Source of the DNA: Frankia sp.
GTDB lineage: Bacteria; Actinomycetota; Actinomycetes; Frankiales; Frankiaceae
Length of the DNA: 12,760 bases
Direction of reading: 5' to 3'
Assembly: GCA_019689615.1 (NCBI GenBank)
Contig: JADGHD010000081.1
Location: 1-12,760 of the forward strand
Shown: positions 1 through 5,260 of the stretch, piece after piece
How the letters are laid out: the number at the start of each line of letters is the position of its first letter
Numbering within the stretch: the first letter of the stretch is position 1
Made by a program: the position numbers and the translations under genes
Notes under the pieces: generated by a model
The model's input: only the letters and a program-made list of their open reading frames with translations
Told to the model about the DNA's origin: nothing
Databases searched by the model: none

Positions 1-21
1 TCATTTGTGTATAAGCGACAG

Positions 22-56
22 GCCCCGGGGGCGGGCACCAGCGGCCGCGGGCGGCC
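22..56 (-). terminator. Candidate hairpin terminator after the solute-binding protein gene
   Basis: Directly downstream of the stop codon of the leftward gene lies an inverted repeat, GGCCGC at 43-48 and GCGGCC at 51-56. It is followed by a second one, GCCCC at 22-26 and GGGGC at 28-32. There is no clear U-tract on the minus strand, so this would be the GC-rich hairpin type often proposed for actinomycetes. In DNA this rich in GC such repeats also arise by chance, so the call is weak. Confidence 0.3.
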
Positions 57-58
57 CG

Positions 59-1426
59 TCAGCCGGTGGGCACGAGCGCGCCGCAGGCGAGCTCCTGGAT
101 CACCTCGAAGCCGGACTCACCGACGGTCACCGCCGAGCCGCAGGGCACGGCGATGTTGTGGTTGACCGGCCACCGGGACTCGGCCACCGCTCCCGGGACC
201 TCGTAGGAGTAGTCGCCGGCGTTGAGCATGGCGACCAGGGAGTCCGCCGTGACGTCCGGCCCGGCCGCCTCCAGCGCGTGCAGGAAGAAGTCCGCGGACC
301 AGTACCCGGCCAGCACCGGCAGGCTGAGCACGGCGTCCGGCGCGTACTTCGCGAAGTCCTCCTTGAGCTGGCGCATGCCGGGCGAGTCCGACTCGGTCGG
401 CGCCCACTGCAGGAACGTGATGGAGTCGCGGAACGCCTCGAACGTCGCCAGCCGCGGGTCGTAGCCGACCTGGTTGACGATCGTGCCGGGGTAGCCGGCG
501 GCCCGCAGCGCCTCGGTGGCCCGAAGGGTGGCCGGGAAGCTGAGGCTGAGGATCATCAGGTCCGGCGGGGCGCCATCGTCCGCGGTCATGATGGCGTTGA
601 CGATCGGGGTGGCGTCGGTCAGGCCCGCCGTCGGCACCGACGCCTCGGCGTAGACCACGTCGAAACCGGCGAGTTCGAGCGTGCGCTTGTAGACCTCGAC
701 GCCGGCGCGGGCGGAGTCGTTGTCGGAGCCGAGCACGGCGGCCGACTTGCCGTCCGAGCCGCCGACCACAATCCTGCTGAGCATCGCGGCGTTACTCGGG
801 ATGGCCTTCTCCTCGGTCTGCAGCAGGCAGCCGGTGATGGCGAAGCCGAGCGCGTTCGCGCACATGGCAGTGTTCGTGCCCCAGCCGAAGTACGGAATGC
901 CCTCCTGGCACATCACGTCGGCGAAGTTCGCGATCGCGGTAATGGCCGGGACAACTGCGAAGACCCGGTCACGCAGCGCCAATCCCTGCGCTTCCTGGAC
1001 ATTACGGGCCGGGTCCGTCCCGTCGTCCTTGGTGCCGATATAGTTGATCTTGCGACCGTTGACGCCGCCCTCGTCGTTGGCCCTGGCGAACCGGACCTCG
1101 GCGCCCACCTCGGCGCCGGCCAGCGCCGCGCCACCCGGCGCGGTCAGGCTCGCCAGGCCGCCGACGGTGATCTCGGTGTCGGTGATGCCGCGGGTGGGGT
1201 CGGCGGTCGCCCCCGCGCACTGCAGCGAGGCCGGGTCGACGGTGAAGCCGTTGGCGGCCCAGCCGTTGGGCGGCCCCGGCTCGAACGCGCGCGCGTCGAC
1301 CTCGGTCGCGACCGGGGCCGGAGCGGATCCCCCGCCGTCGCCGCCCGTCTCGTCGTCACCGCCGCCACAGGCCGCGACAAACAGCATGCCCGCCGCCACG
1401 ACCGCTGTGATCCGTGCTAATCGCAT
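59..1426 (-). CDS. ABC transporter substrate-binding lipoprotein (Leu/Ile/Val-binding family)
   Basis: Extracytoplasmic solute-binding lipoprotein of the branched-chain amino acid type (periplasmic-binding-protein fold, group 6), 455 residues. It would be anchored outside the membrane and deliver a ligand to an ABC importer. The ATG at 1426 was chosen because GGTGAGGAC precedes it at ribosome-binding distance and it opens directly onto a lipoprotein signal peptide: basic MRLAR, a hydrophobic stretch, and the lipobox VAAC with Cys20. A longer frame to 1492 adds only Arg-rich sequence. After a Gly/Asp-rich linker (21-45) the fold starts at about 80 with TDTEITVGG, followed by NDEGGVNGRKI near 117-127. 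Six further Cys (70, 173, 189, 200, 429, 448) could form disulfides. No permease or ATPase gene is present, so its partner is elsewhere. The ligand is unknown; similar proteins bind amino acids, amides or aromatic and other organic acids. The gene is last in the leftward series, 114 bases after the crotonase gene. Confidence 0.9.
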   Translation of the reverse strand: MRLARITAVVAAGMLFVAACGGGDDETGGDGGGSAPAPVATEVDARAFEPGPPNGWAANGFTVDPASLQCAGATADPTRGITDTEITVGGLASLTAPGGAALAGAEVGAEVRFARANDEGGVNGRKINYIGTKDDGTDPARNVQEAQGLALRDRVFAVVPAITAIANFADVMCQEGIPYFGWGTNTAMCANALGFAITGCLLQTEEKAIPSNAAMLSRIVVGGSDGKSAAVLGSDNDSARAGVEVYKRTLELAGFDVVYAEASVPTAGLTDATPIVNAIMTADDGAPPDLMILSLSFPATLRATEALRAAGYPGTIVNQVGYDPRLATFEAFRDSITFLQWAPTESDSPGMRQLKEDFAKYAPDAVLSLPVLAGYWSADFFLHALEAAGPDVTADSLVAMLNAGDYSYEVPGAVAESRWPVNHNIAVPCGSAVTVGESGFEVIQELACGALVPTG

Positions 1427-1450
1427 TGATGTCCTCACCCTCGCCCGATA

Positions 1451-1462
1451 CCTGCGGGCAGG
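1451..1462. promoter_or_regulatory. 12-base near-palindrome upstream of the binding-protein gene (copy 1)
   Basis: CCTGCGGGCAGG has 5-base inverted arms (CCTGC/GCAGG) around GG. It lies 25-36 bases upstream of the ATG at 1426. An identical 12-mer occurs at 5099-5110 upstream of the carboxyltransferase gene. It may be a regulator site shared by two genes of the cluster. This is inferred from position and identity only. Confidence 0.3.
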
Positions 1463-1468
1463 AAGATC

Positions 1469-1490
1469 CGCCCGGCGAAAAACGCCCGGC
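1469..1490. repeat. 8-base direct repeat in the intergenic region
   Basis: CGCCCGGC occurs at 1469-1476 and again at 1483-1490, separated by GAAAAA (14-base period), in the 114-base gap between the crotonase and binding-protein genes. The A-run is unusual for this DNA. It could be part of the control region of the binding-protein gene. No convincing -10/-35 pair was found in this gap. Confidence 0.3.
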
Positions 1491-1540
1491 ACCTTTTGCG
1501 AGCGTTCTTTGCAAACTCGAGGGTGGCACAGCTCACAGCG

Positions 1541-2380
1541 TCAGGACAAGCGCATTCCCCCATCCGCGATCTCGGACCGGACCGCGCCCAGCACGTTCTG
1601 CCGGAAACGGGCGGCGGCCGCGGTGTGGCCGGCGAGGGCCTGCAGCTCGGTGCCGGCCCGGATGGCCGCCCTGGCGCCCCAGACGTCGAACGCCCGGTGC
1701 ACGGAGCGCTTGTTCAGCTGGGTCAGCTCGCTGGGCACGCCGGCGATCCGGCGGGCGATCGCGAGCACCTCGTCCTCCAGCCGGTCGGCCGGGTAGGCGC
1801 GGTTGGCGAAGCCGATCCTGGCCGCCTCGACGCCGTCGATCGGGTCGCCGGTGAGCATCAGCTCCATCGCCCGGCGCATGCCGAGCAGGACCGTGTGGTA
1901 CTGCCAGTCGGGCGGGCTGACCACCCGGACCACCGGATAGCTGATCTTGGCATCCTCGGCGACGTAGACCAGGTCACAGGCGGAGGCGAGCTCGGTGGCG
2001 CCGGCGATCGCGTACCCGTGGATCTGCGCGATCACCGGCTTGGCCAGGTCCCAGATGCTGAACCAGGTGTCGTTGGCCTGCCGCGCCCACTGCCCGTCGC
2101 CGGGTGCCGAGTAGAACGGCGCGTTCTCCATCAGCGGCGAGCTCAGGTCGTAGCCGGAGGAGAAGCACGGCCCGGCCCCGCGGATGATCGTGACCCGCAC
2201 GTCGGGGTCGTTGTCGTGCGCCTGCAGGGCGCGCAGCAGCTCGGTGCGCAGCGGCGTCGAGATCGCGTTGCGCTTCTCCGGCCGGTTCAGCGTGATCCGC
2301 CGGACCCCCTCGGCCGGCGCATCGACCAGCAGGTAGCGGTACTCGCCTTCCGTGGCGCCGCCGTCGGGCTCGTCGGTCAT
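1541..2380 (-). CDS. Enoyl-CoA hydratase/isomerase family protein (crotonase fold)
   Basis: Crotonase-superfamily protein of 279 residues, the usual length, expected to act on an acyl-CoA thioester in the cytoplasm. Visible landmarks are the N-terminal strand RITLNRPEKRNAIS (28-41), the oxyanion-hole segment FSSGYDL (73-79), and HGYAIAGATELA (121-132), with Gly127 and Glu130 matching Gly141 and Glu144 of rat mitochondrial enoyl-CoA hydratase. The second catalytic Glu (rat Glu164, in a FGQPE-like motif) is replaced: the segment reads ISYPV, with Val150 there. A simple hydratase reaction is therefore doubtful; isomerase, hydrolase or another crotonase reaction is possible. The start at 2380 overlaps the upstream gene's stop (ATGA) and has a strong ribosome-binding site, GAGGAGG, seven bases upstream, so it is translationally coupled to the LLM oxidoreductase. 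The frame continues to 2605, but that extension is an Arg/Gly-rich shadow of the neighbour. Confidence 0.9.
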   Translation of the reverse strand: MTDEPDGGATEGEYRYLLVDAPAEGVRRITLNRPEKRNAISTPLRTELLRALQAHDNDPDVRVTIIRGAGPCFSSGYDLSSPLMENAPFYSAPGDGQWARQANDTWFSIWDLAKPVIAQIHGYAIAGATELASACDLVYVAEDAKISYPVVRVVSPPDWQYHTVLLGMRRAMELMLTGDPIDGVEAARIGFANRAYPADRLEDEVLAIARRIAGVPSELTQLNKRSVHRAFDVWGARAAIRAGTELQALAGHTAAAARFRQNVLGAVRSEIADGGMRLS

Positions 2381-3426
2381 GCCGCCGCCTCCTCGCGGGT
2401 GCCGACCAGGTCCGCCATCAGCTCCAGCGCCTCCTTCGGCGCCGCCGGGTCGACGTCGACGATCACGCCGGTCACCCCGGACGGGACGAACGCGCCGTCG
2501 GCCCAGCGCTCGCGGATGCGCGCCGGCGAGCCGATGAGCGCGGTCTGCTCCAGGTACTCGTCGGGGACGGCGGCCTGCGCCTCGGCCTTGCGGCCGGCCC
2601 GCCACAGCTCGCCGATCCGGTCCGCCGCCTCGGGGAAGCCGCGGCGGGCCATCGCGTCACGGTGGTAGTTGTGCGTGCGGCTGCCCATCCCGCCGACGTA
2701 CATCGCGGTGAGCGGGCGCATCGCGGCCAGCGCGCCGCGCACGTCGTCAGTGATCCGCACGCTCACGCCGGTGAACACCTCGAAGCCGTCGCCGCGCTCC
2801 ACCCTGGCCCGCACCACGTCCGGCACGCCATCGGGACCGAGCCCCATCGGCAGCCAGCCGTCGGCGATCTCGGCGGCGAGCGCGGTGTTGCGCGGCCCGC
2901 CGGAGGCCAGCCACAGCGGGACCGGCGCGGCCGGGTGCATGATCGACTTAAGCGCCTTGCCCTGGCCGAGCGCGCCCGGCCCGGTGTAGGGCAGCCGGAT
3001 CTCCGGCCCGTCGTGGGACACCGGCTCCTCGCGGGCGAGTACCTTGCGCAGGATCGTGACGTAGTCCCGCATCCGCTGGTTCGGCCGGCCCCACGGCTGC
3101 CCGTACCAGCCCTCGACGATCTGCGGCCCGGACACCCCGATGCCGAGGATCAGCCGGTTGCCACCGGCCATGGCGTCGATCGTCATCGCGTGCATGGCCA
3201 GCGTCGCCGGCGGGCGCGCGGCCAGCTGGACGACGGCGGTGCCGAGCCTGATCCGGCTGGTCAGCGCGGCGAGGTAGGCCAGCGGGGACAGCGCGTCCGA
3301 CCCGTAGGCCTCGGCGGTCCAGACGGAGTGGTAACCGAGCGCCTCCGCGTGGCGCACCACGTCGACGGGCACCTCGAGCTGGGCCGCCCGGTACAGGTTG
3401 AGCCGCAGGGCAAGCTTCAGGGGCAC
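2377..3426 (-). CDS. LLM-class flavin-dependent oxidoreductase (luciferase-like, possibly F420-dependent)
   Basis: Protein of 349 residues with the bacterial-luciferase-like TIM-barrel fold, a family using FMN or coenzyme F420 for hydride transfer or monooxygenation. Family landmarks are AEALGYHSVWTAEAYGSDAL (27-46), SRIRLGTAVVQLAARPPATL (57-76), the AMAGGNRLILGIGVSGPQ segment (85-102), the WYGQPWGRP region (108-115), PVPLWLASGGPRN (168-180), and a C-terminal GSPARIRERW (299-308) typical of actinobacterial F420-type members. The start is a GTG at 3426 preceded by GGGAGGAGGA. It lies 31 bases after the carboxyltransferase stop and overlaps the crotonase start by 4 bases, so these three genes form a tight operon. 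The natural substrate cannot be told from sequence. Oxidation of an alcohol, aldehyde or acyl-CoA intermediate of the pathway is the natural inference. Cofactor choice (F420 or FMN) is not certain. Confidence 0.87.
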   Translation of the reverse strand: MPLKLALRLNLYRAAQLEVPVDVVRHAEALGYHSVWTAEAYGSDALSPLAYLAALTSRIRLGTAVVQLAARPPATLAMHAMTIDAMAGGNRLILGIGVSGPQIVEGWYGQPWGRPNQRMRDYVTILRKVLAREEPVSHDGPEIRLPYTGPGALGQGKALKSIMHPAAPVPLWLASGGPRNTALAAEIADGWLPMGLGPDGVPDVVRARVERGDGFEVFTGVSVRITDDVRGALAAMRPLTAMYVGGMGSRTHNYHRDAMARRGFPEAADRIGELWRAGRKAEAQAAVPDEYLEQTALIGSPARIRERWADGAFVPSGVTGVIVDVDPAAPKEALELMADLVGTREEAAA

Positions 3427-3457
3427 GCTGGTCCTCCTCCCGCCGATGGCGGCCGCG

Positions 3458-5002
3458 TCATGGCAGGATGCCGACCGGCCGGACCGGCTGCCGCGGTGCT
3501 GTCCGTTCCCGGCCCTCGGCCAGGTCGAGGCCGGCGAGCAGGGCGTTGCGCAGGTCGCGCGGGTCGATCACGTCGTCGTAGGACAGCCGGGCGCCGCCCG
3601 AGATCGAGCCCCTGGCCTGCTCGGCGGCGACCCGCGCCCGCTCCTCCGGGTCGGCGATCCTGCTCGCGTCGCTGGTGGCCGGCAGCACGCCGAGTGTGAT
3701 CGACGGGAAGGCGAGCGTGAGGGTCTGCCCGTCGAACGGGTTCATCGCCATCACCGACGAGCCGAAGCCGAACGCCTTGCGCAGCGTCACGTGCAGCTTC
3801 GGCACGTCCAGCCGGCGCTGCGCGGCGTACATCCGGGCCGCGCGGCGCAGGATCCCCTCCTGCTCGGCGACGCTGCCGGCCTGCACCCCCGGGTTGTCGG
3901 CGAGGAGCACGACCGGCAGCCGGAAGGCCCCGACGACCTGGAGGAAGTGCGCGGTCTTGTCGGCGGCTTCGCCGTCGATCGCGCCGGCGCGCACCGCCGG
4001 GTTGTTCGCGACGATGGCCACCGGCCGCCCGCCGAGGTGCGCCAGCGCCGTGACGATCGAGGCGCCGAAGTCGGGCTGGATCTCCAGCAGGTCGCCCTCG
4101 TCGACGATGGCCGTCAGCACCGGCTTGATCGAGTACGGCCGGCGCGGGTCCGGCGGGATGATCCGCAGCAGCTCGTCGACCCGGCGCGGCCCGATGTCGC
4201 GGCCGCTGCACCGGCGCGGCGGCGCCTCCCAGGCGTTGAGCGGGAAGTAGCTCAGGTAGCGGCGGGTGAGCTCGATCGCGGCGGTGTCGTCCGGGACGAC
4301 GTTGTGCACCACGCCGGAGGTCAGCGCGGCCACCTTGGGGCCGCCGAGGTCCTCCTTGCTGATCTCCTCGCCGATGGCGGAGCGGACCAGCGGCGGGCCG
4401 GCGGCGAAGATCGAGGCGGTCTGGGTCATCACGACGAAGTCACACAGCGGGGCGGTCAGCGCGCCGTGCCCGGCGGAGGCGCCGAGCACCAGGCAGACCA
4501 TCGGCACGAGGCCCGACAGGTCGACCAGAGCGCCGAGGTCGCCGGGGCTGCGCCCGCCGCCGTGGTCGGTGACCCGGTGGCCGGCGCCCTCCAGCATCAT
4601 CACCAGCGGCACCCGCTCCTGCCGGGCGAGCTGGGCTAGCCGGAAGCGCTTGGCGGACGCGCCGGACCCGATCGACCCGCCGAGCACGGTGACGTCCTCG
4701 GCGCCGGCGAGCGCCGGCCGGCCGTCGATCCGCCCGGCGCCGGCGACGAACGCGTCCGCCGGGACCGGCGGCTGCTCGGTGCTGCCGACCAGGGCGCCGA
4801 TCTCGTAGAAGGTGCCCGGGTCGAACAGGGCGGCCAGCCGCTCCCGGGCGTTGAGCCGGCCGCGCTCCGCCTGCCGGACGAGCCGGGCCTGGCCACCCAT
4901 CGCCCGCGCGATCGCCCTGCGCCGCTCGATCTCGGCGATCGCCGGGCCCCACCCGTGCAGGTCCTCGTCCCCGGCCGACGGGGGTTGTGTGGCCGCACTC
5001 AC
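3458..5002 (-). CDS. Acyl-CoA carboxylase carboxyltransferase (beta) subunit
   Basis: Carboxyltransferase subunit of a biotin-dependent acyl-CoA carboxylase (propionyl-, methylcrotonyl- or geranyl-CoA type), moving CO2 from carboxybiotin to an acyl-CoA. With the GTG at 5002 it is 514 residues, the usual size. The N-terminal crotonase-like domain (about 25-265) has the RGRLNARERLAALFDPGTF segment, GGGRSPGDL near 150 and GASAGHGAL near 175-183. The C-terminal domain (about 275-510) has PYSIKPVLTAIVD, NNPAVRAGAID, ADNPGVQAGS and KAFGFGSSVMAMNPFDG. The start at 5002 is backed by AGGG eight bases upstream, or by leaderless initiation. The GTG at 5011 is the alternative, and a frame back to 5257 is unsupported intergenic sequence. 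No biotin carboxylase or biotin-carrier subunit is encoded nearby, so it must share one. The substrate is unknown. It heads the carboxyltransferase-LLM-crotonase operon. Confidence 0.92.
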   Translation of the reverse strand: MSAATQPPSAGDEDLHGWGPAIAEIERRRAIARAMGGQARLVRQAERGRLNARERLAALFDPGTFYEIGALVGSTEQPPVPADAFVAGAGRIDGRPALAGAEDVTVLGGSIGSGASAKRFRLAQLARQERVPLVMMLEGAGHRVTDHGGGRSPGDLGALVDLSGLVPMVCLVLGASAGHGALTAPLCDFVVMTQTASIFAAGPPLVRSAIGEEISKEDLGGPKVAALTSGVVHNVVPDDTAAIELTRRYLSYFPLNAWEAPPRRCSGRDIGPRRVDELLRIIPPDPRRPYSIKPVLTAIVDEGDLLEIQPDFGASIVTALAHLGGRPVAIVANNPAVRAGAIDGEAADKTAHFLQVVGAFRLPVVLLADNPGVQAGSVAEQEGILRRAARMYAAQRRLDVPKLHVTLRKAFGFGSSVMAMNPFDGQTLTLAFPSITLGVLPATSDASRIADPEERARVAAEQARGSISGGARLSYDDVIDPRDLRNALLAGLDLAEGRERTAPRQPVRPVGILP

Positions 5003-5009
5003 GGGGGTC

Positions 5010-5039
5010 ACCCTATGGAACTCGGTTTCTTTGCCGCAA
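5010..5039 (-). promoter_or_regulatory. Candidate promoter of the carboxyltransferase operon, possibly leaderless
   Basis: On the minus strand TTGCGG (5039-5034) and TAGGGT (5015-5010) are separated by 18 bases and resemble -35 and -10 elements. The last T of TAGGGT is seven bases before the GTG at 5002, so transcription would begin at the start codon itself, giving a leaderless message as is common in actinomycetes. The same bases contain AGGG at ribosome-binding distance, so the alternative is a promoter further upstream and a normal leader. Confidence 0.4.
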
Positions 5040-5059
5040 CCGGTAGTAGCACGGATTCC

Positions 5060-5071
5060 CGCTGGCCAGCG
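5060..5071. promoter_or_regulatory. Perfect 12-base palindrome, possible operator
   Basis: CGCTGGCCAGCG is fully self-complementary and lies 58-69 bases upstream of the GTG at 5002, just upstream of the candidate -35. Its position suits binding of a dimeric regulator. Chance is not excluded in this GC-rich DNA. Confidence 0.3.
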
Positions 5072-5098
5072 CGGTCCAACCGGGCATCGGCGGGGACG

Positions 5099-5110
5099 CC
5101 TGCGGGCAGG
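5099..5110. promoter_or_regulatory. 12-base near-palindrome upstream of the carboxyltransferase gene (copy 2)
   Basis: CCTGCGGGCAGG is identical to the element at 1451-1462 upstream of the binding-protein gene. It has 5-base inverted arms around GG. It lies about 97 bases upstream of the GTG at 5002. Shared control of the two genes by one factor is an inference. Confidence 0.3.
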
Positions 5111-5143
5111 GCGCGTCCCGGGGTCGCCGCCCGGCGCATGGCT

Positions 5144-5161
5144 CCGATCTACTACCGATCT
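5144..5161. repeat. Direct repeat CCGATCT with 11-base period
   Basis: CCGATCT at 5144-5150 and 5155-5161 are separated by ACTA, so the copies face the same side of the helix, one turn apart. The overlapping CTACTACCG (5149-5157) is the exact inverse of CGGTAGTAG at 5041-5049. This may be an activator or repressor site for the carboxyltransferase operon. Confidence 0.3.
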
Positions 5162-5199
5162 TTTAGAAGCCGGTTTCAGCGAGTCGGGTGGGGCAGACG

Positions 5200-5225
5200 A
5201 TGGCGGGGGGCAGCGGCGCCGCCAT
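5200..5225 (-). terminator. Candidate hairpin terminator after the CoA-transferase gene
   Basis: ATGGCGG at 5200-5206 pairs with CCGCCAT at 5219-5225 across a 12-base loop. A 10-base palindrome GTGGCGCCAC (5235-5244) lies between it and the CoA-transferase stop. No U-tract follows on the minus strand. It could end or attenuate the leftward transcript, but strong evidence is lacking. Confidence 0.27.
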
Positions 5226-5260
5226 GACGCGAGGGTGGCGCCACGGCTCCGCCGCACCGG

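Larger units (their letters stand above)
5003..5260. other. 258-base intergenic control region between the CoA-transferase and carboxyltransferase genes
   Basis: No gene is supported here. The part nearest the CoA-transferase stop (5200-5244) holds hairpin-forming sequence. The rest holds the presumed promoter and several short symmetries: a perfect 12-base palindrome CGCTGGCCAGCG at 5060-5071, the CCTGCGGGCAGG element at 5099-5110, CGGTAGTAG at 5041-5049 with its exact inverse CTACTACCG at 5149-5157, and CCGATCT twice at 5144-5150 and 5155-5161. AT content rises around 5143-5177, which fits a regulatory region. Confidence 0.5.

Noticed and set aside
5..1420. Rightward open frame opposite the binding-protein gene
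   Set aside because: Low-complexity Arg/Gly/Asp/Val-rich translation, no recognisable domain; the opposite strand has a lipoprotein signal and a full solute-binding domain.
5003..5257. 85-codon N-terminal extension of the carboxyltransferase
   Set aside because: It is Arg/Pro-rich without similarity to the family, runs through the palindromes of the control region, and the 514-residue form already matches the family length.
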